A stretch of 11,577 nt of DNA from Auxenochlorella pyrenoidosa (lineage: Eukaryota; Chlorophyta; Trebouxiophyceae; Chlorellales; Chlorellaceae): positions 429,370 through 440,946 of the forward strand of contig KQ482063.1 of NCBI GenBank assembly GCA_001430745.1, given 5' to 3'. Below are positions 1 to 8,800 of the stretch, in pieces. Both the position numbers and the translations under genes were made by a program. Numbering within the stretch: position 1 is the first letter of the stretch; each line of letters begins with the position of its first letter. The notes beneath the pieces are model-generated. The model was not told the DNA's origin, ran no database searches, and saw only the letters and a program-made list of their open reading frames with translations.

Positions 1-1
1 G

Positions 2-172
2 GCTCCGGCCCTGGCGGCCATGCGGCGGGCGGGGCGGCTGCCCGTGTGTGACCATGGTGGCGCGCCGCAGGAGCAGGTGCCTGCCATGCCCTGGTGGCCC
101 CTGGTGCCCAGTGAGGTACGGGAGCAGAAGGCTCGGCTGGAGGCGGCGGGGTGGCGCGGCTGGGCAGCGTGA
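2..172 (+). CDS. C-terminal end of an unidentified protein (partial)
   Basis: A reading frame is open from the left edge to a TGA at 170-172. It gives about 56 residues ending in WRGWAA. Nearly every third position is G or C, and the residues look like real protein: a Trp-rich stretch (PWWPLVP) followed by a charged helix-like tail (EVREQKARLEAAGW). A TGTAA poly(A) motif lies about 240 bp downstream on the same strand, as expected behind an algal stop codon. I do not recognise the family, and the gene starts outside the window. One caution is that GTGAGG/GTACGG donor-like sites near 110-116 could mark an exon end, in which case the true C-terminus would differ. The gene converges on copy C. 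Confidence 0.45.
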   Translation, partial: APALAAMRRAGRLPVCDHGGAPQEQVPAMPWWPLVPSEVREQKARLEAAGWRGWAA

Positions 173-271
173 CGCGGCCCCGGGGGGCTGGGCTGCGCCG
201 GCACTCTGTGTCTGCTGCCGCCAGGGCTTTGTCGCCGTGCATGGGCCAGCACGCGCACTGCGACACAGCTT

Positions 272-276
272 TTACA
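272..276 (-). terminator. TGTAA poly(A) signal for copy C
   Basis: The plus strand reads TTACA, so the minus strand carries TGTAA, 746 nt past the copy C stop codon. I found no other minus-strand TGTAA between 277 and 1021. The distance matches those of copies B (683 nt) and A (760 nt), which supports all three assignments. If correct, the copy C transcript ends near 255-262 and overlaps the 3' UTR of the plus-strand gene. Confidence 0.45.
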
Positions 277-408
277 CACATCCGCCGGGGCTTTGCATCA
301 GCATGTACAGAGGCCCCGCCGGGGGATTGCATTTGCGGTGCGTGTTTGGCTGTGCAACAGGCACGCGCATTTGTGCTGGGAAGGGAAGGAAGAGTGTTGC
401 TATGCAGG

Positions 409-413
409 TGTAA
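409..413 (+). terminator. TGTAA poly(A) signal for the left-edge gene
   Basis: TGTAA is the usual polyadenylation motif of green-algal nuclear genes, with cleavage normally 10-20 nt further on (here about 425-435). It lies 237 nt past the TGA at 172 on the same strand, so 173 to about 430 is probably the 3' UTR of that gene. I see no other coding signal in that stretch. The motif is short and could occur by chance. Confidence 0.4.
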
Positions 414-701
414 TCAAAAGGAAGTGCGAGCTCGAGGTTTCAAGTAAGGGACACTTGAGTAGGCAAGACCTTGAGTAGGGTACGTAAGCGTGAGTGCAAA
501 GGAGTGAGCGGGTTTTATTCCAAGATTGGAGCACTGTTCACATGTAGGCACCAGCACTGAAGCACGCGAGACTGTGAGCTTGCATGAAAAGGAGAAAGGA
601 GCGGGGGTGGGCATTGCAGGAGTGAGGCGAGCAGGTAGGTGGGGGCATACAACTGTACGAGCCTGGGAAAGGAGAAGCCTTGAAAGCGTATGAACAAGGG
701 T

Positions 702-743
702 AGGGGTGAAGAGGTCAAAAGCAGGGGTGAAGAGGTCAAAAGG
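702..743. repeat. Tandem duplication of a 21-bp unit
   Basis: Two adjacent 21-bp copies, 702-722 and 723-743, share the core GGGGTGAAGAGGTCAAAAG and differ only at the last base. They lie in the putative 3' UTR of copy C. This is probably simple slippage; no function is implied. Confidence 0.85.
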
Positions 744-839
744 CAAGCAAATGCATTTGGGAAATCAGATTTAGGGGGAGGGATTCAAGGATGAGGGAAG
801 GAGCAGGCTGTCGCAGCGTTGGCGGCAGAAAGGAGGGGA

Positions 840-909
840 AGCTGCCGCGCAGGTGGCGACATGAAGGAGTGAGCAGCTGCCGCACAGGTGGCAACAGGGA
901 GGAGTGAGC
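840..909. repeat. 35-bp minisatellite, two copies plus a degenerate third
   Basis: Units 840-874 and 875-909 share the blocks AGCTGCCGC, CAGGTGGC and GGAGTGAGC, with about five mismatches in 35. The stretch about 804-839 keeps parts of the pattern and may be an older third unit. The array is in the putative 3' UTR of copy C. The units directly abut, with no unique spacers between them, so this is not a CRISPR array. Confidence 0.8.
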
Positions 910-1021
910 AGGGGGGTAGAGCTTTAGAAGGAGAAGCAAGGGAAGAGGGGCTAAGACCCATGTAGGTACTGGCGACCGAAGGTAATGGTGCCCTAGGTGC
1001 TTTCAGCGGTGACCTGCCAGC

Positions 1022-4000
1022 TCAGGCGCAGTCGGCCGTGAGGCGCAGGAAGGGCGGGGAGTAGCCGCCGCCTGTAAAGTTCTGTGAGCGGAAGTAGATG
1101 CCTCCATAGCCGTCCCCAAAGGGTCCACCGGACCCCGTCCAGGGCATGGTGAGCGCAATCTTGAGCACCTTCTTCTCTGCCACGTGGCGGCTCACCCACT
1201 CGGGGCGCAGGTTGAGGGTCACAAAGCGGTTCCAGTCCTGCTGGCCGTTGATGCGGCCGGCGCCGATCTGCAGAGGCAGGAGGTTGTGGCGTTGTGCGTT
1301 CGTGTGTGCATAAGTGCATGCTTGCCACCGCACACTGAGCTGTGCACCAGGGGGTGGGTGGGTGGGAGGGGCTGCGCACGAGCAGTGCAGCGCATGCCTG
1401 CAGTGTTTCTGCAATGCAGTGCAGGCTGGGCATGTGGGGCTGGCAGGGCGGCTAGAGGGCCGTGCCTGCTGCCGGGCAGCCTCAAGGCAGGCAGGCGAGC
1501 AGAGAGCCAACGGTGGCACTGACCTGGTTTCCGGCGCACACGGGCGGGATGCAGGGCGCCCAGTCGGGCAGGAAGATGGGGCAGTTGGGCTCGCAAGTGG
1601 AGCGCCACGTTTTAGAGGCATCATAGGCCACAAGGGGGATGGCGCTGCCGTACTGGGCGGCCTCCTCGATGTAAGAAACGTGCAGGTTCAGAGAAGCGGT
1701 GGTGATGACGGCAGCAGGGTCCAGGTACGACAGGTCGAACGACACCTGCGGCAGGGGGAGGCAGGGTTGAAGGAGTCGAACAAGAATGGGACATTGTGCA
1801 ACCAAGAGACGCCCCGGTCATCACAACACGCAAGACCATCTTCTCCTCACACACGCATGCATCCATAGCACCTGCTGGGGCGCACCACCGGGGCTGAGCA
1901 AGGGGATTCAGCAGTGCAGCGCAGCGTCGGGCCTCACCATTACAAAGGACGGCCGGCTGTTCATACGCTTCACCCACAGCGTCCACACGTCGTAGCTGCC
2001 GCCAAAGGCGTTGGACTGCAGCGCCAGCTGGCCCAGGCGCGGGTCCATGATCTGCCAGGCAGAGTCCTGCGCGGGGGTGGGGGTGGGGGGTGGGGGGCGG
2101 TTGTAAAGAGGTGGCCGGGCAGTGGGCACGAAAGGGCGCGGAGGGCAGAAGCAGGTGCGGCTGCTGGCTGGGTGACAGCGAGGCAGCAGGCGGCGCACAA
2201 GGCTCCAGCGCCTGCCCACCTCGAGCACGTGGGTCATGAAGGGGGAGTTGGACTTGGGGCAGGGGGGCACCACCTCAAAGTGCACGCCGACCTGGGCTGC
2301 AGGGCGGGCAGAGGGACACGATCAGCAAGTTAATAAGATTGTTGTGGGCGCGGCCTGCTCTTGAGCCAAACAGCAGGCACCAGCAAGCCGAGGGACTGCA
2401 GGGACTGCATGTACGGCAGCGTGTCATGTGCTGGTGGATGCCGCCGCCGCGCCTTCTGCCCGGGCACCTGATTCCGGCCGGCAGAGTGCACCGCGTCCCT
2501 GCCCCCCAGGCGCCCGGGCCCCTCCCTGCCGCTCACCCGTCTGGGTCAGCCTGCTGCGAGGGTCGGTGGCCTTGCCCTGCACCACCAGCTGGTGCCACCC
2601 CGGGGAGACGCCCAGCTGTTGAAGGTCCAGGGTCACCAGCTGGCCAGCGGCCCAGCCCAGCCCATCCTTCACAACAGTGCCCCTGTTGTTCTGCAAAGGT
2701 GGGGTGGGGGTGGGGGTTTTGGCAGCGCGGAAGCGCGTGTGGAGGAGGCGGAGAGGCGCGGGCATGCAAGGGGGAAGGGGCTTGTCCAGATGGCCAGCAG
2801 GCATGCGAGAGGAGCAGCTGCAGCGGCTCCAGGTTCTGGCACCTGGTGCGCTGCTCTGCAGCACACAGCTTTGTCCTGGGGAGAAAAGCTGTGTGCCGCA
2901 CAGCAGTGGATGCTGCGTGTCTTGCGTGGTCTGTCAGGACGCACAAAACAAAGCATGCAGAAAGGCCCTCACCCGGCTGAAGTCGGGGTCGATCGTCACC
3001 AGGTGCTTGCTGACGGGGGCGCCGTCTGCCGGGTACGGCGGGTTCTCCTTGAGCCTGGCGGCCCACACGCTGAGGCGCCAGAGGCCGCCCACAGCCAGGT
3101 GATAGATTGGGGTGACCCGCACCTGCGAGAGGAGAGCACAAAGAGGGTGGGCGGGCATGGTTTGAAGCATGGGGGGGTGCCTGCCCTGGTGACAGCTGCC
3201 TGCCCCGGCGCCTAGCCTGCACAGCACCCATTCCTGGTGCGGATGGTTCTTTTGCCCCTCTGTGCCCGCCCCCCCCCCCGCACCCTTCAAGCAACCACAC
3301 ACCACACATACACACACCACACTGCCCCCTCACATTGGTGTACTGAATGTCGTTGGTGTATGTGTTGGCGCTGACCTCGTGCTCAGGCGCCAGGTCCATG
3401 TTACAGTGGCTGTCCGTCTTGTAGACGGTGGTGGTGCAGCGGGCCCCCGCGCTGTCGGAGATGCCCGCATGGAAGCCGGCAACCAGGCGCACGGCGCGCG
3501 AGTCGCCGCCGCTGCCGGCCTTGGTGTTGCACGTCGTGCTCACGCCCACCTGGCTGCACGGCAGGAACGCAGGAGGCGCAATCAGCAGCCTGGTGCCTGG
3601 TATACATGCCAGGGCGGGGGGCGTTGCTCTGCTGCGCTGGCAGCGGCAAGGAGGCACGCCACAGGGGCGGGGCGCCTCTCGCAGCTCATGCGCCCACTCA
3701 CGCTCGTCCACTGTCGCGGATGCCGGCGATGTTAAGGGTGGTGCGATCGGTCCACAGGCAGCCTCCGGTGCCGCCGGCCGACTTGCCGCCAGACTTGGAG
3801 CACCTGGAGCCAGCAAGGGCCCATCATGAGGTCATGCCAGGGCCCAGGGGCACACGTCCACCATACACACGCAGCGCCCTCCCCTCGTCGGCACTGCCCT
3901 GGCCCTCCATCTGAGCTTGTATGGAGGGTAGCACGCCCTGGGTGGCCCCCACGCCCGGCCCCTCCCGCTCACTGCGCAGCGCTGCGCACGCCGGTGTTGA

Positions 4001-4765
4001 GTTTCTTGCAGGACAGCTCGCCCGCGTTGCAGCCCGGCGGGCTCTGCATGCTAAAGCCGTTGGCTGCATCCCGCGCAACGGTGACGCCCCACCACTGGAA
4101 GACGGAGTTGTACCCCGCAGGCACGGCGCCCTGGCTCTGGGTCAGCGCGAGCGGCACCTGCCGCCGCGGCAGCAGCTGGCCGTGGGGGGCGCAGAGGGCG
4201 GTGGAGATCTTGCCGGCTGGGGGCTTGGTGGCGCTTCCTGACTCATCGAGCAGCCACTCCTCGACGCTGCAGGGAGTGTATCAAAATGGAGCGAGAGTGG
4301 GAGGGGGGCTAAGGTTGGAGGAGCTGGCACGCATCGGTGCGGTAACCAAAGCGTGGCGGGCGGCTTGGGTGGGCGAACCGGCAGCAATGCGCGAGTGAGC
4401 CGTCAATGCACCCGCTTGCATGCCTGAGATGTCAGTTCAAGTCTAATGACCCGGGGGAAAGGGGTACCAGGGCCTCCAAAGTGAGCATGGAGGGAGCAAT
4501 GGGCATGCAGGGACACTCAGCAGCCAGTGCGGCAGCTGGCCCCCCCCGCCGGCGCACGTCCTGGCTTGGCCGGACAACGACCAATTGGACCAGCGCCGCC
4601 GCGCTCATTCACTCACGCTATGTACACAGTGCCCGATGTGCAGCCCTTGGGGTGGGGAGTGAAGGGAGTGCGCGGCGTCATGGGCCCCGGCGTCCCGAGG
4701 CGCCAGCCGCCGACCGTGCAAGCCCAGCTTACCAAGCAAAGGATAATTGACCTGGGAAGTCGCAT
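1022..4765 (-). CDS. Copy C: secreted protein with C-terminal DNRLRE/CBM96-like domain
   Basis: Ten exons on the minus strand: 4617-4765, 3973-4266, 3702-3803, 3334-3553, 2973-3122, 2537-2690, 2220-2296, 1938-2066, 1524-1745 and 1022-1267. Together they total 1743 nt, or 580 aa plus TGA. All introns are GT-AG. The start MRLPRSIILCLV was chosen because it begins a signal peptide (residues 1 to about 20) and aligns with the copy B start; the frame stays open upstream, so a longer form cannot be excluded. Residues about 21-425 comprise a cysteine-bearing region of unknown family and the first strands of the C-terminal domain. That domain (about 383-580) has the DNRLRE-like pattern: a YDVWTLWVKR strand pair, SFDLSYL with a following ASLNLHV strand, DWNRFVTLNL, and a closing PPFLRLTADCA. 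Cysteines 476, 480, 490 and 495 form an inserted CX3CX9CX4C loop, and a sequon NFT lies at 562. The likely role is extracellular or cell-wall glycan binding, which is inferred. It is the downstream neighbour of copy B in the same orientation. Confidence 0.8.
2073..2097 (+). other. Perfect G-quadruplex motif / C-rich 3' splice-site tract
   Basis: Four runs of 5, 5, 6 and 6 guanines are separated by single T bases on the plus strand. On the gene strand this is a C-rich polypyrimidine tract ending six bases before the 3' splice site of copy C exon 8 (exon starts at 2066). The motif is clear in sequence; folding is inferred. The matching intron of copy B lacks it. Confidence 0.6.
2191..2618 (-). 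repeat. Near-identical tract shared with copy B (C side)
   Basis: This stretch matches 6992-7396. It covers the end of intron 7, exon 7, intron 6 and half of exon 6. The intron 6 block 2297-2404 differs from 7098-7205 at only three of 108 positions, while other B/C introns and the other half of exon 6 have diverged clearly. Two short indels occur further into intron 6. Recent gene conversion between neighbours is the simplest reading. Confidence 0.8.
3269..3322. repeat. Poly-C run and CA-rich simple repeat in intron 4 of copy C
   Basis: A run of 11 C at 3269-3279 is followed by an imperfect CA-rich stretch (about 3292-3322). Both lie inside intron 4 of copy C (3123-3333), directly before the 5' splice site when read on the gene strand. 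The C run is a place where read length errors are likely, but it does not touch coding sequence. Confidence 0.7.
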
Positions 4766-5137
4766 GTTTGAAGGTTGCAAATGGGAATAGGCGAAGCGAC
4801 CACTGTCCGGAGGGACACAAGCAAGCAGGGTGCACGTCGTGCACAGCATGTGCCGCGTGCTCGCCGCCGCCGACGCCCTGTGTGTGCAGCACTGTCCCCA
4901 GCTGCGCCGCTTTGGCGGGTTGAACACCCCTATATGGCATCCAGAACTTCCCAATTGGAGGTCACGTACCAATCCAAGCAGAGAGTGGGAGAGGCACTTG
5001 CTGCTGAGAGTGTAGCCACCTCAACCGCCGCGAACCGTCACATCCCGGTCACTGCTGGCTGCTCGAGGCCAGCCTTAGGTGAGGGTTTGCAAAGATCGCC
5101 ACACGCTAAGCGCTCTCTCTCTGTACCTCTAATACAC
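4766..5137 (-). promoter_or_regulatory. 5' flank and likely promoter of copy C
   Basis: About 370 bp separate the copy C start codon from the proposed poly(A) site of copy B, so the promoter and 5' UTR must lie here if the copies are transcribed separately. Visible candidates are a TATA-like CCATATAGG (4930-4938 region, minus strand) about 165 bp before the ATG and a palindromic CCAATTGG at about 4953-4960. The bases before the start (CAAAC-ATG) have A at -3, as is favoured. None of these sites is proven. Confidence 0.3.
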
Positions 5138-5150
5138 GACTAACAGTCCA

Positions 5151-5155
5151 TTACA
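5151..5155 (-). terminator. TGTAA poly(A) signal for copy B
   Basis: TTACA on the plus strand gives TGTAA on the gene strand, 683 nt past the copy B stop codon. The position is similar to those proposed for copies A and C. Cleavage would fall near 5135-5141, leaving room for the copy C promoter. Confidence 0.5.
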
Positions 5156-5837
5156 CAAATGGGCGACTCAGGGGCAAAGACATGCGTAGCTGGGGCGCTT
5201 GCGAGGGTGTTACGCCGGCTGACGAATGCTGGTCAGCCGCTAGGGGAAAGGGATTCTTCAAAAAGGTACGGAATATGCCTTTGAAGGTGAGTGCGACGCA
5301 ACCAAGGGGCGAGGGATTGGTACATAAGATGTGCGCTACAACAGCACATACTGGGAAGGGTGCACCTTTGACATGCTTCCAGGCCAAACAGGCAAAGAAT
5401 AACGGAGAGGGCTCGCACAAGCCAGGGGGTGTAAAGATGCGAGGATGTTGAGGGCCTAGTAGTTTTGGTGGAAAGGGTTCAGGTGTTGAAGGAGGGTGAG
5501 GTGCGGTACAAATTGCGTCATGGAGCTGGAAGCAAGCTGGGCCTGCTTGGCGGAGGCACCTCTGGAGAGAGAACGTTTGAGAATTAAAGGGGGGCTGTGC
5601 CGGAAAGTAACTATGGGAGCAGCCAGGAGGCTGCAAGCAAGAAAGACAGGCGAGAGGTGGGGCAGCGGGAAGAAGGCCAGGGCGGCTGGCAGAGGCACGC
5701 CCATGCCTCCCGAGGACACCATATCACAGCCCGCCAGCACTGCACATGAGGTGAGCAGGACTCTGCGGGCAGCCGAGCAGCAGAGGTGCCAGCTTTACCA
5801 CGGGGCGAAGCTGCGGCCACGGCAGGAGCCAAGGCTC
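5156..5837 (-). other. Putative 3' UTR of copy B
   Basis: This is sequence between the copy B stop codon and its proposed TGTAA signal. The open frames here (up to about 160 codons on the minus strand) have no counterpart behind copy A or C and show no signal peptide, splice-site support or recognisable motif. As behind copy C, the plus strand is purine-rich over part of it (about 5540-5700), making the transcript CU-rich. Confidence 0.5.
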
Positions 5838-8800
5838 TCACGCACAGCTGGCGGTGAGGCGCAGGAAGGGCGGGGAGTAGCCGCCGCCTGTAAAGTTCTG
5901 TGAGCGGAAGAAGATGCCGCCATAGCCGTCCCCAAAGGGCCCGCCAGACCCCGTCCACGGCATGGTGAAAGCCAGCTTGACCACCTTCCGCTGCGCCACC
6001 TGGCGCGTCACCCACTCGGGGCGCAGGTCGATCCGCACAAAGCGGTTCCAGTCCTGGAAGCCGTTGATCCGCCCTCGGCCGACCTGCAGGGCCAAAAGGA
6101 ATCAATTGGGCAGGGTGTTGAGGAGCACGGGGCCTCCGCCACGGTGGAGGCAATGACAATAGCATCGCAGGCTGGCCACCAAAGGATGGAGAAGGGAGGA
6201 TGTGTAAGTTAATGGGGGGTACACATGTGCTACATGGTGTATGGCGGGGCAAGCCAACCGGCATAGGCGGCTCGTTGAGAGTTGGCACGGCAAACCCCCA
6301 GCGGGTAGCACCCACCATGACAGAGCCGTTGCACACGGGCGGGATGCAGGGCGCCCAGTCGGGCAGGAGGTTGGGGCAGGTGGGCTCGCAGGTGGAGCGC
6401 CAGGTCTTGGAGGCGTCGTAGGCCACCAGCGGGATGTTGCTGCCATACTGGGCAGCCTCCTCGATGTAGCTAGCGTGCAGGACCAGGGAGGCAGAGGTGA
6501 TGACGGCAGCAGGGTCCAGGTAGGACAGGTCGAATGACACCTGCGCGGGGGTGGGTAGGGTGTTGGGGCATGGGGTGAGGCAGGGGGCGGGGCGCGGCAG
6601 GAGTGGACTGCCGCGCAGCCAAGAGTCCTTGCAAGCACACCCACCTACACACGCCCACACCTGGCACCTGCACCACCAGGGCTGACCCTGGATCGAAGAG
6701 TAATCAGGAGTTCAGCGCAGCGCGGGGGCTCACCATGACAAAGGACGGCCGGCTGTTCATGCGCTTCACCCACAGCGTCCACACGTCGTAGCTGCCGCCA
6801 AAGGCGTTGGACTGCAGCGCCAGCTGGCCCAGGCGCGGGTCCATGATCTGCCAGGCAGAGTCCTGCGCGGGGGGCATGGAGTGGGCAGCCAAGGAATGGC
6901 GGGGGATGGTAGGGATGAAAGCGAGGCGGGGCGTGTTGCAAGGTGGCCAGCAGCGCAGCGTCTGCTGGCTGGCCGGCATGGCGGAAAGAGACGGCGCACA
7001 AGGCTCCAGCGGCTGCCCACCTCGAGCACGTGGGTCATGAAGGGGGAGTTGGACTTGGGGCAGGGGGGCACCACCTCAAAGTGCACGCCGACCTGGGCTG
7101 CAGGGCAGGCAGAGGGACACGATCAGCAAGTTAATAAGATTGTTGTGGGCGCGGCCTGCTCTTGAGCTTAACAGCAGGCACCAGCAAGCCGAGGGACTGC
7201 AGGGATGTCTCATGCCCTGGTGGATGCCGCCGCCGCGCCTTCAGCCCGGGCAGCTGATTCCGGCCGGCAGAGTGCACCGCGCTCCTTCCCCCGGGCCCTT
7301 CCCTGCCCCCTCACCCGTCTGGGTCAGCCTGCTGCGAGGGTCGGTGGCCTTGCCCTGCACCACCAGCTGGTGCCAGCCAGGGGAGACGCCCAGCTGCTTC
7401 AGATCAGCAGTGACCAGCGTGCCAGCGCTCCAGCCAAAGCCATCCTTCACAACAATGCCCCTGTTGTTCTGCAAGATGAGGGGGGATTGGCAAAGAGGCG
7501 CAGATGCTGGAAACTGGCTCATCTATAAAGCGCTACAACCCAGGTTGGGTGATGGCAGGGCAAGGGTGTTCCAGGTTCCTGCCAGCGCCGGCTTCACCGA
7601 CCAAATATACTGTGGCAACAGCAAGAGTGACAGCGCACCCCCCGCTGCCTCACCCGGCTGAAGTCGGGGTCGATTGTCACCAGGTGCTTGCCAACGGGGA
7701 CGCCGTCTGCTGGGATGGGCGGGTTCTCCTTGAGCCTGGCAGCCCAAATGCTGAGGCGCCAGAGGCCGCCCACAGCCAGGTGGTATACGGGGGAGACGCG
7801 CACCTGCAGGGGGAGCAACGGGCTCGCTGACGGCGCTGTCACTCCATGCTGCTTGGCAGCAGAGGTCAGTTGCGGAAGCATCCTAGCGCCAGCAGACGGG
7901 TGGGCTGTGGTACGGACAGCTTCTGATGCCTTGCTCTCGCTTCCAGAGTAAGCATTCCCTGCTTACCAGGCGTGCATGCAGAGATGCCCTCACGCCTGGG
8001 GCTGTGCCCCACTCACGGTCGTGTAATGCCCTCCCTTGGCTGCACCCCACTCACGTTGGTGTACTGGATGTCGTTTGTGTAGGTGTTGGCCGTGACCTCG
8101 TGCTGCGCCGGGTGGTCCATGTTGCAGTTGCCACTGTCGGTCTTCCAGTCGGTTGTGACGCAGGGCTTGGCTGCGGTGTCGGCCACGCCGGCGTGGAAGC
8201 CGGCAATCAGGCGCACAGAGCGCGAGTCGCCGCCGCTGTTTGGCTTGGTGTTGCACGTCGTGCTCACGCCCACTTGGCTGCAAGCAGGGAAAAAGCGGCG
8301 GAGCGCTCTGAAGCTGGGTGCAAATGTTGGACACTGGAGAGGGGGGCCGGCATCGGCCGGTGGCTCAGCAGCATGCCAGCCTGGCTCAGGTTTGGCAGTA
8401 CGCTAGGCCCTGAGACTGCAAGCCAGCATTAACTTCAGGGCACTCACGCCTTGCCGTTCTCCTGGATGCCAGCGATGTTCATGCTGGAGCTGTCGGTCCA
8501 CTGGCAGGTGCCTGCTGCAATCGTCTTGCCGCCCGAGGCGGCGCACCTGCGCAGCAGGCAGGGCAACCCAGCATGGCTCTGCAGCACATATATTGCAGCT
8601 GCAGGTGGGGTAACACTCACAAAGGACAAACTCAGTGCAAAGCTCTAGTGCACACCAGCCCTGCATGCTTGCCCTCCCCCTGCCCCCTGCAAACCCACTG
8701 CGAGGAGCTGCGAAAGGTGCCAGTGTTGAGCTTCTTGCAAGCCAGGTCACCCGCCGAGCAGCCCGCAGCAGTGGGATAGTGGAAGCCGGTGCCTGCATCC

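Larger units (their letters stand above)
277..1021 (-). other. Putative 3' UTR of copy C, pyrimidine-rich, with tandem repeats
   Basis: No convincing coding sequence is visible in this stretch. It lies between the stop codon of copy C and the proposed poly(A) signal. From about 560 to 960 the plus strand is strongly purine-rich, so the copy C mRNA would have a CU-rich 3' UTR here. Two short tandem duplications (702-743 and 840-909) sit in it. Open frames of 67-110 codons on the minus strand have no paralogue match and low-complexity composition. Confidence 0.45.

Noticed and set aside
414..746. Minus-strand open frame of 110 codons
   Set aside because: It lies in the CU-rich putative 3' UTR, crosses the 21-bp duplication, and has no paralogue behind copies A or B.
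840..909. CRISPR-like repeat
   Set aside because: There are only two abutting imperfect units without spacers, in an intron-rich eukaryotic context.
1314..1868. Plus-strand open frame of 184 codons
   Set aside because: It is antisense across exon 9 and introns of copy C, with low-complexity Gly/Ala/Arg composition; a shadow frame of GC-rich DNA.
2533..3816. Minus-strand open frame of 427 codons
   Set aside because: It runs through introns 3-5 of copy C and only partly follows the true exon frames. Paralogue alignment and GT-AG sites break it into separate exons, and copy B has no similar uninterrupted frame.
3826..4398. Plus-strand open frame of 190 codons
   Set aside because: It lies antisense to exon 2 and flanking introns of copy C. 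Its residues mirror the opposite-strand codons and no domain is recognisable.
4613..4972. Longer N-terminus for copy C starting at an upstream ATG
   Set aside because: The extension is low-complexity and Cys-rich, would bury the signal peptide, and has no match upstream of copy B. The MRLP start aligns with MRRLP of copy B.
7098..7205. Intron-encoded snoRNA in the conserved intron 6 block
   Set aside because: I found no clear C/D boxes and only a weak H/ACA-like arrangement. Gene conversion explains the identity more simply, so I did not list it as an RNA gene.
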